A stretch of DNA of 64,000 nt from Bradyrhizobium sp. NAS96.2 (GTDB taxonomy: Bacteria > Pseudomonadota > Alphaproteobacteria > Rhizobiales > Xanthobacteraceae): assembly GCF_001908235.1 (NCBI RefSeq), contig NZ_LGHK01000194.1, positions 1-64,000 of the forward strand. The letters are read 5' to 3'. Below, piece by piece: positions 8,417 to 17,337 of the stretch. The notes under the pieces were generated by a model, which did not search any database, had not been told where the DNA came from, and saw only the letters and a program-made list of their open reading frames with translations. Within the stretch, counting starts at the first letter, position 1. The number at the start of each line of letters is the position of its first letter. The position numbers were made by a program, and so were the translations under genes.

Positions 8417-8895
8417 CGTGCAGTCTCCCGCATTTCAGCGGCGGTCTCCATCACCGCGCGGACGATCTTGTCGTAACCGGTGCACCGGCAGAGATTGCCG
8501 GCGAGCCAGAAGCGGACTTCCTCTTCGGTCGGATTGGAATTTTTGGCGAGTAGCGCCTCGGAGGCGACCAGCATGCCCGAGGTGCAGATGCCGCACTGGA
8601 GTGCGGCGTGCTCGAGGAACTTCTGCTGCAGCGGATGCAGCTTCTCGCCCTTGGCCATGCCCTCGATGGTCCGGATCTCATGCCCCTCGGCTTCGGCCGC
8701 GAGCATCAGGCAGGAGCAGACCAGCCGGCCGTCGAGCGTGATCGAACAGGCGCCGCAATCGCCCGAGGAGCAGCCTTCCTTGGAGCCGGTGAGCCCCAAT
8801 TGCCCGCGCAACGCGTCGAGCATGGTCTCATAGGGCTCGCACAGGAATTCGACCGGCTCGCCGTTGACCGACGTGGTGACGTGTAGTTTTGGCAT
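8413..8895 (-). CDS. [2Fe-2S] subunit of a xanthine/CO dehydrogenase-type molybdenum hydroxylase
   Basis: A 160-residue small subunit. The N-terminal plant-type ferredoxin cluster is seen in KEGCSSGDCGAC with a fourth Cys in LVCSC, and the C-terminal cluster in ALQCGICTSGM and NLCRCTGYD, giving the eight Cys expected for two [2Fe-2S] centres. It passes electrons from the molybdenum site to the FAD subunit. It is the middle gene of the operon: five bases after the FAD subunit and overlapping the large subunit by four. The start at 8895 begins the conserved fold; the longer frame upstream lies inside the FAD gene. Confidence 0.92.
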   Translation of the reverse strand: MPKLHVTTSVNGEPVEFLCEPYETMLDALRGQLGLTGSKEGCSSGDCGACSITLDGRLVCSCLMLAAEAEGHEIRTIEGMAKGEKLHPLQQKFLEHAALQCGICTSGMLVASEALLAKNSNPTEEEVRFWLAGNLCRCTGYDKIVRAVMETAAEMRETAR

Positions 8896-8899
8896 GATG

Positions 8900-9769
8900 C
8901 TAATGTCCTCCCGCGCGCTGGGCAGCGATCGCGGCGGTGCGCTTGAGCAGCACGCCGGCGGTTTTTGTCCGGTAGGCGATGGTGCCGCGCTTGTCGTCGA
9001 TCGGACGGCAGGCGGCACGGCATGCCGCGCTAGCTGCTTCGAGCGCCGCATCGTCGAGCTTCGAACCGACAAGCGCTTGCGCTGCCTGCGCGACCAAGAG
9101 CGCGGTCGGCGCCACTGCACCAAGGCCGACACGGGCCGCGGTGCAGACGCCGTCCTTTAACGTCAGGCTGACGCCGATCCCAACCACCGCGATGTCCATC
9201 TCGGTGCGCGGAATCATCCGCAGATAAGCGTCGCCCGACCCCTTCGGCCGCGGCGGGAGTGCAAAACTGACCAGGATCTCGCCCGGCTTGAGGTTGGTCC
9301 GTCCCGGTCCAGCCGGCACGTCCTCAACTTTCATCTCGCGGCGGCCGTTCGGGCCCTGCACGGTGACGACGGCACCTGCCGCGATCATTGCCGGCACGCT
9401 GTCGCCGGCCGGCGACCCATTGCAGAGATTGCCACCGGCGGAGGCCCGGCCCTGCACCTGCTTGGAGCCGATCAGGTTCACGGCCTCGAGCACGCCGGGC
9501 CACACCTTGCCGAAGCGCGGGTGCTCGGCGAGCTCCATGCCGGAGACGGCGGCGCCGACGCGGAAACCGCCGTCGGCGGTCTCGGTGATCTCGGTCATCT
9601 CGCCGATCTTCTTGATGTCGACGATCAATCCTGGCCGCACCAGGCCGGAGCGCATTTGCACCAATAAGTCGGTACCCCCAGCCATAATGCGGGCGGCACT
9701 CCCGGCGGCAGCAAATGCGCCAATCGCTTCATCAAGCGTGCGCGGTGCTACGTATCGGATATCGGTCAT
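8900..9769 (-). CDS. FAD-binding subunit of a xanthine/CO dehydrogenase-type molybdenum hydroxylase
   Basis: A 289-residue medium subunit of the CoxM/XDH FAD type. FAD-binding signatures are AGGTDLLVQMR (about 32-42) and the glycine-rich ASAGGNLCNGSPAGD (about 111-125). The C-terminal part has the CO dehydrogenase flavoprotein domain with RVGLGAVAPT. The ATG at 9769 is chosen because it opens the conserved MTDIRYVAPRTLDEA; upstream codons in the frame do not look coding. It is the first gene of the three-gene operon and is divergent from the binding-protein gene at 10114. Confidence 0.9.
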   Translation of the reverse strand: MTDIRYVAPRTLDEAIGAFAAAGSAARIMAGGTDLLVQMRSGLVRPGLIVDIKKIGEMTEITETADGGFRVGAAVSGMELAEHPRFGKVWPGVLEAVNLIGSKQVQGRASAGGNLCNGSPAGDSVPAMIAAGAVVTVQGPNGRREMKVEDVPAGPGRTNLKPGEILVSFALPPRPKGSGDAYLRMIPRTEMDIAVVGIGVSLTLKDGVCTAARVGLGAVAPTALLVAQAAQALVGSKLDDAALEAASAACRAACRPIDDKRGTIAYRTKTAGVLLKRTAAIAAQRAGGH

Positions 9770-10055
9770 GACGGTTCTTCTGGTCTCCCTCGGCTGCTCG
9801 TTCGCGCTGCTTGTTCCCTTGGGGGATATGGCCTTATTGCTGGCCGGCAGAACCACAAGCCTACACGGCGGATCAGGGTCCGAACAGCCTGCGAGGTGCG
9901 GCAGGAAGCGCAGGCTCCTATGCAGGATGCGGACTTGTGCGGTGCCGGCGCAACGCGCCGCGGCCGCGATCATCGAACGTTCACCTGACCGATCCAGGAA
10001 TCCGGGCGCCAGTCCGGTGGCGCGGCCCTTGCTTGCTTTCAACAACGAATTCGTG

Positions 10056-10087
10056 AAGCATGCCGGTCGCTGCGGTAAGCATGCCGG
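10056..10087. promoter_or_regulatory. Two direct repeats of aagcatgccgg in the divergent intergenic region
   Basis: The 11-base sequence aagcatgccgg occurs exactly at 10056-10066 and 10077-10087. The 21-base period is about two helical turns, so both copies face the same side of the DNA. They sit about 30 bases upstream of the binding-protein start and within the 344-base gap between it and the hydroxylase operon. A binding site for a shared regulator is possible; I see no clear -10/-35 pair. The rest of the gap (9770-10055) shows no gene. Confidence 0.35.
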
Positions 10088-10113
10088 CGCAACGACAAAT
10101 CGGGAGATGCTGA

Positions 10114-11724
10114 ATGGCGGATGTTTCGCGCAGGACACTCCTCAAGCTCGCGGCCAGCGTGCCGCCGGCGATTGCGGCCCCGGCCATCCTGTCATCGCGC
10201 GCCGTCGCCGCAACCAAGGGCAAGACCATCACCGCCGTGATGCATTCGGACCTGCGCATCATCGACCCCGGTTTCACCACCGCCTACATCACCCGCGACC
10301 ATGGCTACATGGTCTACGACACGCTGCTCGGCATCGATTCCAGCTTCAAGGTCCGGCCGCAGATGGCGGACTGGACCATCTCCGACGACAAACTGACCTA
10401 CACCTTCACGCTGCGCGACGGGTTGAAATGGCATGACGGCGCGCCGGTCACGGCCGAGGACTGCATCGCCTCGCTGAAGCGCTGGACCGCCGTCGACGGC
10501 ATGGCGCAGAAGCTGGCCGAGTTCACGGCCTCGCTCGAGGCGAACGGGCCGAAGGCCATCGTGCTCAAGCTCAAGGAGCCGTATGGCCTGGTGCTGGAGT
10601 CGCTGGCAAAACCCTCCTCCTATGTCGCGTTCATGATGCCGAAGCGGCTCGCGGAAACGCCGCCCGGCAAGCAGATCGCCGAGCAGGTCGGCTGCGGACC
10701 GTTCAAGTTCGTGGTCGCCGAATTCCAGCCGGGCGTGAAGGCAGTCTATGAACGCAACGCCGACTATGTGCCGCGCAAGGAGAAGCCGGATTGGCTGTCG
10801 GGCGGCAAGGTCGCGAAGGTCGATCGCGTCGAATGGATCACGATGCCGGACGCGCAGACCGCGATCAACGCGCTGCAATCCGGCGAGATCGATTTCCTGG
10901 AACAGCCGTCGGTCGACCTGCTGCAGGTGCTCGAGACCAATCCCGATCTCACCGTGGCCGTGCTGAACAAGTTCGGCTTCCAGATCGAGGGCCGGATGAA
11001 TTTCCTGCATCCGCCGTTCGACAACCCCAAGATCCGCCGCGCGGCGTTCCTGGCGATGAACCAGAAGGACGTGCTCGACGCCACGGTCGGCAACGCGAAA
11101 TTCTACGAGATCTGCGGCTCCTATTTCGCCTGTGGCACGCCGCTCGCCAGCGACGCCGGCGCGGAGACGCTGATCAAGGGCAACGGCATGGCCGAGGCCA
11201 AGAAGGCGCTCGCCGCCTCGGGCTATGACGGCACGCCCGTCGTGATCATGATCCCCGGCGACGTGCAGACGCTGAAGGGGCCGCCGACAGTCGCAGCGCA
11301 GCTGCTGCGCGCGGCCGGCTTCAATGTCGACGCGCAGGTGACGGACTGGCAGACCGTGGTGAGCCGCCGCGCCAGCCAGAAGCCGCCGAAGGAAGGCGGC
11401 TGGAACCTGTTCTTCACCTTCACCGGCGCCACCGAGGTGATGAACCCGATCGTCAACAACCAGATCGCCGCGAACGGCAAGAAAGCCTGGTTCGGCTGGC
11501 CCGAAGACGCCAAGCTCGAGCAGATGCGCGACGCCTACGCGCGCGCCGCCTCGCCGGAGGAGCAGAAGAGGTTCGCGGTGGAGATCCAGAAGGAAGCCTA
11601 CGAGCAGGTGATCTACATCCCGCTCGGCCAGTTCCGCTTGCCGAGCGCCTGGCGCAAATCGCTGACCGGCGTGCTCGAAGGCCCGGCGCCGCCGGTGTTC
11701 TGGAACGTCGACAAGACCGAATGA
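10114..11724 (+). CDS. ABC transporter periplasmic binding protein, peptide/nickel type (SBP_bac_5)
   Basis: A 536-residue solute-binding protein with a twin-arginine signal (SRRTLLKLAASVPPAIAAPAI). The SBP_bac_5 family pattern is visible: early VYDTLLGIDSSFKVRPQMAD, then YTFTLRDGLKWHDGAPVTAED, and an N-lobe to C-lobe linker with DFLEQPSVDLLQVL. The ribosome site is cgggag, eight bases before the ATG. No permease or ATPase gene is adjacent, so it is an orphan here. Placement divergent from the molybdenum hydroxylase hints at a shared substrate pathway, but this is inference. Confidence 0.85.
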   Translation: MADVSRRTLLKLAASVPPAIAAPAILSSRAVAATKGKTITAVMHSDLRIIDPGFTTAYITRDHGYMVYDTLLGIDSSFKVRPQMADWTISDDKLTYTFTLRDGLKWHDGAPVTAEDCIASLKRWTAVDGMAQKLAEFTASLEANGPKAIVLKLKEPYGLVLESLAKPSSYVAFMMPKRLAETPPGKQIAEQVGCGPFKFVVAEFQPGVKAVYERNADYVPRKEKPDWLSGGKVAKVDRVEWITMPDAQTAINALQSGEIDFLEQPSVDLLQVLETNPDLTVAVLNKFGFQIEGRMNFLHPPFDNPKIRRAAFLAMNQKDVLDATVGNAKFYEICGSYFACGTPLASDAGAETLIKGNGMAEAKKALAASGYDGTPVVIMIPGDVQTLKGPPTVAAQLLRAAGFNVDAQVTDWQTVVSRRASQKPPKEGGWNLFFTFTGATEVMNPIVNNQIAANGKKAWFGWPEDAKLEQMRDAYARAASPEEQKRFAVEIQKEAYEQVIYIPLGQFRLPSAWRKSLTGVLEGPAPPVFWNVDKTE

Positions 11725-11727
11725 AGC

Positions 11728-11754
11728 CGGCGGCGCGATCGACGCGCGCCGCCG
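11728..11754 (+). terminator. GC-rich hairpin after the peptide-type binding protein gene
   Basis: cggcggcgcg (11728-11737) pairs perfectly with cgcgccgccg (11745-11754) across a 7-base loop, starting four bases after the stop codon. There is no T run, so it may be a transcript-end stabiliser rather than a strict Rho-independent terminator. A degenerate copy of this stem occurs near 17365-17388. Confidence 0.5.
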
Positions 11755-11970
11755 ATCAACTTTGGGCCAGCCGAAGCACACGCAGCCGGGCGCAGCAAAA
11801 TATCGAAAACAACCCCATGCAAAGGAGCCGTTGGCCACCGGCGTTCGACCAGGCAACTTGACACGTCGGGCAACTCAGGAGCATATTTCCAATATTCCGA
11901 AATCACGCTTCCGCCCGCCGACGATCGCACCAGCGCCCTCGCGCGACATCGGCTTGTTCAGGATTCTGTC

Positions 11971-12279
11971 CTAACTTGTCATCTCAAGGCTGACCATAAC
12001 ATCCTCGCCAGTGCGAGCGGCCTCATACAGTCGCCTTTTCTCAACCGCAGACGAAATCGCCGCGATCAGCTCGGTCACGTCCTGCCCAAGATGGTGGGCA
12101 TTCACAACTCTGACGACGTAAGGAGGCTCGACAGCATTGATACCGCCCGTCCCCATCGAATCCACAAATGCATTGACGCTCGAGCCGTGCCAATCCGGCG
12201 CCCCAATTGCGATTTTGAGCGCGCTGACGAAATCATCAGACGTATTCCATTCACTGGCGTCCAGCTCGATCATCTGCAT
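11971..12279 (-). CDS. Barstar-like (barnase inhibitor) family protein
   Basis: A 102-residue protein beginning MQMIELDASEWNTSDDFVSAL, then IGAPDWHGSSVNAFVDSM. This matches the barstar pattern of a short beta strand, a helix with DF, then a LGxPxWyGxNLDAxxDxL segment that binds a ribonuclease active site. Barstar-like proteins normally neutralise a barnase-type toxin, but no ribonuclease gene lies nearby, so it looks like an orphan immunity protein. The C-terminal half (VEKRRLYEAARTGEDV) is less typical. Function is inferred from one motif region. Confidence 0.6.
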   Translation of the reverse strand: MQMIELDASEWNTSDDFVSALKIAIGAPDWHGSSVNAFVDSMGTGGINAVEPPYVVRVVNAHHLGQDVTELIAAISSAVEKRRLYEAARTGEDVMVSLEMTS

Positions 12280-12490
12280 TTGATCACACTAAGCGGCCTC
12301 GTCGACGGCCTCTTGCATAGCACGCCAAGCAGCGGACGTCGCCTCTTGGTCCAGAACGCACCTTCCGGGCGGCATTGACCCACGTCGCCTTATGGCCCCG
12401 TTGCGGACATTGTGGCTATCTGCCGTTCATGTCCGCCTTGACCCAAGGCGGACGAGTTGTCCCATAACTCGTTGTTGGGCTTCTGCTTCA

Positions 12491-12517
12491 CGGGGTCGGA
12501 TGGCCGACCCCGTTTTT
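12491..12517 (+). terminator. Perfect 9-bp stem with T5 tail
   Basis: cggggtcgg (12491-12499) and ccgaccccg (12504-12512) form a perfect stem with loop atgg, followed by ttttt at 12513-12517. It looks like a Rho-independent terminator for + strand transcription, yet no + strand gene precedes it within this gap (12280-12547). It may be the surviving end of a lost gene or RNA. Confidence 0.55.
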
Positions 12518-12547
12518 GGTTTAAGACAATGTCACTTTTGGTCCTCG

Positions 12548-13861
12548 TCAATTCAGCGGCTTCCTGGCTGTTTCCGGAGCGACCGCAGCAGCAAGCCATG
12601 TTATGGCCGCGACCACCATCAAGTAGGCCGAGATGAGCCACGTCGCGCCGCCGGTCCAGACCATGAAGGCCGTCGCGGCAAAGGGGGTGAGGCCCCCAAT
12701 TGCCGCGCCGATCTGGAAGCCAAGCGAGGCACCGCTGTAACGGAGCCGCGCTGCGAACAGTTCAGAATACCATGAGGGGCCGACCGCGAAACCAATCATT
12801 TGCCCGAACGTGATCGCGACGACGATTGTCAATGTGATCGTGAACGGATCCTTGGTGTCGAGCAGCCAGAACATCGGGAAGGCGAATGCGATGCTGAACA
12901 AGCAGCTCGCATAGAACATCCCCTTGCGGCCGATCCTGTCGGAGAGCCAACCGAAAACTGGGATCATCGGAAGCGCCACGACGGCAGCCAGAAAGATCGC
13001 ATTGATGATCACACTCCGCGGCAGAGCGAGATTATTGGTAACATAGCTGATGGAAAAAACTCCGGCGACGATCGCATAGGTCACCTCGGAGAGCTTCAGC
13101 CCGATTGCGGTGAAGAACGAGCGACGATGACACGCGAGAATTTCGGCCAAGGGTATCTTGACCACCTCGTTCTTGGCTACGATCTCGCGGAAAACCGGCG
13201 TCTCGTGGAGCTGCAGGCGGATGTAAAGGCCAATCCCCACAAGAACGATGCTGATCAGGAACGGAATGCGCCAGGCCCAGGCGAGAAAAGCCGACTCGGG
13301 AACCTGCGAAAGCGCCGCAAAAATACCTATTGCGGCCAGATTCCCGATCGGCCAACCAATCTGGACCATCGATCCGAGAACCCCACGATTTCTGGTTGAC
13401 GCACTCTCGACAACCATAAGCACCGCTCCGCCCCATTCGCCGCCAAGGCCGATGCCCTGGAGCAAACGGAGGACGACAAGCAGCACGGGCGCCGCGATTC
13501 CAATCTGGTCATATGTGGGAAGGAGGCCGATCAGAAAGGTACCGAGCCCCATGATGACGATAGTCGTCGCGAGCATGGTCTTCCTGCCGATCCGATCCCC
13601 ATAGTGCCCGAAGATCGCAGCACCCAGCGGGCGAGCAAGAAAGCCGACAGCGTATGTGCCGAACGCGGCGAGTGTGCTGAGTCCTGGATCGGACAGCGGA
13701 AAGAAGAGCTTGTTGAAAACGAGCGCAGTTGCTGTGCCGTAGATCAAGAAGTCATACCACTCGACTGCCGTGCCAATGACGCTCGAAAGAACGACGCGTT
13801 TGATCTCAGTCGTGCTCGCCGCGGCGCCTTCCGTAAATGAAGCCGGTTCCACGATGCTCAT
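12548..13861 (-). CDS. MFS transporter, metabolite:H+ symporter type
   Basis: A 437-residue major facilitator of the metabolite:proton symporter group (ShiA/ProP/KgtP relatives). Signatures are TAVEWYDFLIYGTATA near residue 30, then AIFGHYGDRIGRK in the loop after helix 2, and VRLLQGIGLGGEWGGAV-like sequence (LLQGIGLGGEWGGA). About 12 hydrophobic segments are seen. The ATG at 13861 is preferred because aggagg sits seven bases upstream; the frame continues 12 codons further but without a ribosome site. Substrate unknown, probably a small organic acid or osmolyte. It diverges from the TPR regulator, which may control it. Confidence 0.85.
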   Translation of the reverse strand: MSIVEPASFTEGAAASTTEIKRVVLSSVIGTAVEWYDFLIYGTATALVFNKLFFPLSDPGLSTLAAFGTYAVGFLARPLGAAIFGHYGDRIGRKTMLATTIVIMGLGTFLIGLLPTYDQIGIAAPVLLVVLRLLQGIGLGGEWGGAVLMVVESASTRNRGVLGSMVQIGWPIGNLAAIGIFAALSQVPESAFLAWAWRIPFLISIVLVGIGLYIRLQLHETPVFREIVAKNEVVKIPLAEILACHRRSFFTAIGLKLSEVTYAIVAGVFSISYVTNNLALPRSVIINAIFLAAVVALPMIPVFGWLSDRIGRKGMFYASCLFSIAFAFPMFWLLDTKDPFTITLTIVVAITFGQMIGFAVGPSWYSELFAARLRYSGASLGFQIGAAIGGLTPFAATAFMVWTGGATWLISAYLMVVAAITWLAAAVAPETARKPLN

Positions 13862-13930
13862 GGCGTACCCTCCTGGTGCATTTGGTATGGACGGCAATCC
13901 ATCAACTGCCAGAAACCACCGCGCCGCGCT

Positions 13931-15592
13931 TTGAGGCCACCTTCAGGCGGTATCGATTTGCATTCACGCCAGCTTGATTTTGCTATCATCAAACGGCCGC
14001 CAGCTGAGACATCGTCATCCGCCAAGGTCTTTAACTTGTTGTTTTTATTCGATAATATATCGGTCGACACTGACCGACGCGAGTTGCGTCGCAAGGGTGA
14101 GCTGCAGCCCATCGAACCCCAGGTTTTCGACTTGCTGGAGTTCTTGATTCGGAACCGTGGCCACATGGTGAGCCGAGACGAACTATTGGCCTCCGTCTGG
14201 AGCGGTCGCATCGTTTCAGAATCAACACTGGCGAGCCGGATCAATGCAGCGCGCACTGCAATAGGCGACAATGGCCAGGATCAACGGCTCATCCGCACCA
14301 TCCTACGTAAAGGCATCCGCTTTGTTGGTCCCGTGCGCGAGGAACAAAACGGCGAAGTGTGGTCGGCACCCAGCGCGGCTGAACGAGCAAAATCCATATT
14401 GCCATTGCCTGACCGGCCCTCGATCGCCGTTCTTCGGTTCTCCAACATGAGCGGCGATCCGCAGCAAGACTATTTCGCTGACGGCACCTCCGAGGACATC
14501 ATCACAGGCCTGTCCAAGCTGCGCTGGTTTTTCGTGATCGCACGCAATTCGTCGTTCGTCTACAAGGATAGGGCCGTCGATATACGCCAAATAGGGCGCG
14601 AACTCGGAGTGCGATATGTGTTGGAGGGGAGCGTCCGCAAAAGCACCAGTCGCGTTCGTATTACCGCGCAGTTGATCGACGCCGAAACCGGCAAGCACGT
14701 CTGGGCCGAGCACTATGATAGCGAACTGACCGACATCTTTGCGCTCCAGGACGAGATCACCAAGAAGGTCGTCGCCGCAATCGAACCCAGGCTGCTGGAG
14801 GCCGAAGGCATTCGGTTGCAACACCGTTCGCCCGATGACCTCGGCGCATGGGAGATGTTGATTCGAGCCAACTCCTTGTTTTGGCGATTGACCAAGGACG
14901 AGAGCCAAGCCGCGATTGCGGTCCTCAAACAATTGGTGCAGCGACATCCCTCCTACGCGCCGGGCCACAGCATGTTGGCATTCGTGCTGCTGGTCTCACG
15001 CCAAGGCGGATGGCACATCATGGAGCCGGAGGTTACGCAAGCTGCCGGCCTCGCTGCCCGCGCGGTGGAGCTCGACGATAGCGATCCGTGGGCGCACCTT
15101 GCGCTGGGATTCGTGGCCTTTACCCGGCGGCATACCGACGAGGCGGCCGAGGAATTTGCGCGCGCGCTTGATCTCAATCCGAACTTTGCCGCCGCGCATG
15201 GCTTTCTGGGCTGCGCGCTTGCCTTCGACGCCCGATCCGACCAAGCCATAGACCACATCGAACAGGCCATCCGCATGAGCCCCCATGACCCGCAGAACGC
15301 ACTGCTCAATGCGGCGCTCGCTGCCGCTCATTACCAGGCGGGTCGCTACGCGGTAGCCGTCGGCTTCGGACGCAAGGCCATTCAACAGCGATTCGAGTTG
15401 ACCAACGGACATCGCATTTACGTGGCGAGCTTGGCGCTGGCGGGCCGGATGGACGAAGCTCGCGCGGCCCTGGCGCGGCTTCAGGAACTGCATCCAGAAA
15501 ATTCGATTGCCTGGATCGAGCGTAATGTCCCTTATACGCCCGGTCCAATGGCGAAATTCCTCGACGGTCTTCGCAAGGCGGGACTGCAATAG
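13931..15592 (+). CDS. Winged-helix (OmpR/CadC type) regulator with TolB-like and TPR regions
   Basis: An N-terminal winged-helix DNA-binding domain is seen in ISVDTDRRELRRKGELQ to LIRTILRKGIRFVG. It is followed by a TolB-N/adenylyl-cyclase-associated segment (SIAVLRFSNMSGDPQQDYFADG, quoted in part: SIAVLRFSNMSGDPQQ) with VRYVLEGSVRKS, then TPR repeats from about residue 310 to the end. Such cytoplasmic proteins are common in Bradyrhizobium and are presumed regulators. The listed start is a TTG; the TTG at 14036, eight bases after aagg, starts the domain more naturally (MLFLFDNISVD). It diverges from the MFS gene. Confidence 0.8.
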   Translation: MRPPSGGIDLHSRQLDFAIIKRPPAETSSSAKVFNLLFLFDNISVDTDRRELRRKGELQPIEPQVFDLLEFLIRNRGHMVSRDELLASVWSGRIVSESTLASRINAARTAIGDNGQDQRLIRTILRKGIRFVGPVREEQNGEVWSAPSAAERAKSILPLPDRPSIAVLRFSNMSGDPQQDYFADGTSEDIITGLSKLRWFFVIARNSSFVYKDRAVDIRQIGRELGVRYVLEGSVRKSTSRVRITAQLIDAETGKHVWAEHYDSELTDIFALQDEITKKVVAAIEPRLLEAEGIRLQHRSPDDLGAWEMLIRANSLFWRLTKDESQAAIAVLKQLVQRHPSYAPGHSMLAFVLLVSRQGGWHIMEPEVTQAAGLAARAVELDDSDPWAHLALGFVAFTRRHTDEAAEEFARALDLNPNFAAAHGFLGCALAFDARSDQAIDHIEQAIRMSPHDPQNALLNAALAAAHYQAGRYAVAVGFGRKAIQQRFELTNGHRIYVASLALAGRMDEARAALARLQELHPENSIAWIERNVPYTPGPMAKFLDGLRKAGLQ

Positions 15593-15779
15593 GCTGAAGA
15601 CGCCGGTTTGCGAATGCCTCCTTATGGCCCCATAGCCGACATTCATTCAGACCGGCTTCGATGTCGCCTCTCGAAAGCCAAGCAGACGCCGTTGCGTGAA
15701 CACGCGCCCGATCTCGGATGCCACCAGCGTCCGCCGATCACGACGCCTTCAGATGCAATCTTGCGATCGCCCATCAGGC

Positions 15780-15960
15780 GCGATTTTTGCGGCATCGGGG
15801 GTCACCGATCCGCCCACGCGATCGCGACCGATCATGGCTTCAAGGACCAGAGCCATTTCGCGCGGGTGTTTTGCCTGTGAATGCGGGCACCCTTCCCGAC
15901 GGTCTCCGGCAATCCACCTCAGGGCAAGCGGGCACAGGACGCATCGTATTCAGTGGATCG
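15780..15960 (+). pseudogene. Remnant of an AraC-family regulator C-terminus
   Basis: One frame reads ATDHGFKDQSHFARVF at about 15820-15871, very like the second helix-turn-helix of AraC proteins (ADxxGFxDQSHFxRxF). It stops soon after, and the neighbouring frame continues FACECGHPSRR, like the expected FRREFGxTPSxYR. So the piece is frameshifted and has no N-terminal part. The surrounding 15593-16103 gap holds no other recognisable gene. Confidence 0.4.
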
Positions 15961-16103
15961 GTGAAGGCCCGCCGGCGCCGCCGGTGCTATGCTGTCGCCG
16001 CGCCCAAAGCCATCACATCGAGTAGCGAGAACTGCCATGGAGGCACGTGGATTCTACCACGAGGGGATGCTTGCGCTGCGACCGGCTACCATTGGGCAAC
16101 GCG

Positions 16104-17324
16104 ATGCATAGAGACTGGTGCAGGCTGACGGTCTGGGCGGCGATCACCGGCGTCAGCCTGTTCGCCGCGGCCGCCGCGCTCGCGGAAGGCCGCAAATACG
16201 ATCCCGGCGCCAGCGACACCGAGATCAGGATCGGGCAGACCATGCCCTATAGCGGCCCGGCGTCATCCGTCTCGGTGATCGGCAAGCTCCAGGCCGCCTA
16301 TTTCCGGATGATCAACGAGCGCGGCGGAATCAACGGGCGCAAGATCAAGCTGATCTCCTATGACGATGCGGCGACGCCATCCAAGACGGTCGAGCAGATC
16401 CGCAAGCTTGTCGAAGGCGACGAGGTGCTGTTCACGTTCCAGACACCCGGTAACGCCTCCAACATCGCCGTTCAGAAATATCTCAACGACCACCACGTCC
16501 CACAGCTGTTCGTCGGCGGTCGCTCGACGCGCTTCGAGGATCCCGCTGAGTTTCCATGGACCATGGGATTCGCGCCGAACCTGCGGACCGAGATTCGCGT
16601 CTACATGCGCTTCATCCTCGACAATTATCCGGACGCCAGGATCGGCCTGCTCTATCAGAATGACGAGAGCGGCAAGGACTATCTCGCCGGCTTGAAGGAT
16701 GGGCTCGGCGCCAAGGCCGCGCTGATGGTCGCATCCGTTGCGCCCTATGAAATGACGGATCCGACCATCGACTCGCAGGTGGTGCGGCTCAAGGCCGCCG
16801 GCGTCAATGTGCTGATCGACATGGCCGCTCCGAAGTTCGCCGCCCAGGCTATCCGCAAGGCCGCGGAGCTCGGCTGGAAGCCTGTTCATCTGCTCGGCGT
16901 CGGCTCATCCTCGATCGACGCGGTGCTGACGCCCGCCGGACTTGAGAACGCCAAGGGGCTGATCTCGGCGAGTTCGTTCAAGGAGGCCGCCGACCCAACC
17001 TGGGCGGACGATGCGGGCATGAAGGCATGGACGGCCTTCATGGCCTCGTACTATCCGGAGGGCGATCGAAAGAGCATCTTCACGACCTACGGCTACAGCG
17101 CCGCCGAGCTCTTGGTGCAGGTGCTGAAGCAATGCGGCGACGATGTCTCGCGCGACAACATCATGCGCCAGGCGGCCAATCTGAAGAACGTGAAGCTCGA
17201 TCTGCTGCTGCCGGGCCTCTCCATCAACACCAGCCAGAGCGATTATCGCGTGGTCAAGCAGTTCCGGATGATGCGCTTCACCGGCGAGCGCTGGGAGCCA
17301 TTCGGACCGATGGTCAAGGATTGA
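16104..17324 (+). CDS. ABC transporter binding protein, branched-chain amino acid type (Peripla_BP_6)
   Basis: A 406-residue protein when started at the ATG at 16104, which opens a signal peptide (LTVWAAITGVSLFAAAAAL, cleavage near LAEG). The mature start DTEIRIGQTMPYSGPASS is the classic LivJ-type opening, followed by INERGGINGRKIKLISYDD. Later YLAGLKDGLG and TYGYSAAELLVQVLKQ fit the family. No permease or ATPase is adjacent. Such orphan binding proteins are abundant in Bradyrhizobium and may bind aromatic acids as well as amino acids; the ligand is unknown. Confidence 0.85.
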   Translation: MHRDWCRLTVWAAITGVSLFAAAAALAEGRKYDPGASDTEIRIGQTMPYSGPASSVSVIGKLQAAYFRMINERGGINGRKIKLISYDDAATPSKTVEQIRKLVEGDEVLFTFQTPGNASNIAVQKYLNDHHVPQLFVGGRSTRFEDPAEFPWTMGFAPNLRTEIRVYMRFILDNYPDARIGLLYQNDESGKDYLAGLKDGLGAKAALMVASVAPYEMTDPTIDSQVVRLKAAGVNVLIDMAAPKFAAQAIRKAAELGWKPVHLLGVGSSSIDAVLTPAGLENAKGLISASSFKEAADPTWADDAGMKAWTAFMASYYPEGDRKSIFTTYGYSAAELLVQVLKQCGDDVSRDNIMRQAANLKNVKLDLLLPGLSINTSQSDYRVVKQFRMMRFTGERWEPFGPMVKD

Positions 17325-17337
17325 CCCTGCTACGCAG

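Noticed and set aside
6159..9769. The molybdenum hydroxylase as a genuine aerobic CO dehydrogenase.
   Set aside because: The large-subunit active loop reads AYRAPGAP and lacks the Cys motif of form I CO dehydrogenase; no CoxDEF genes are seen.
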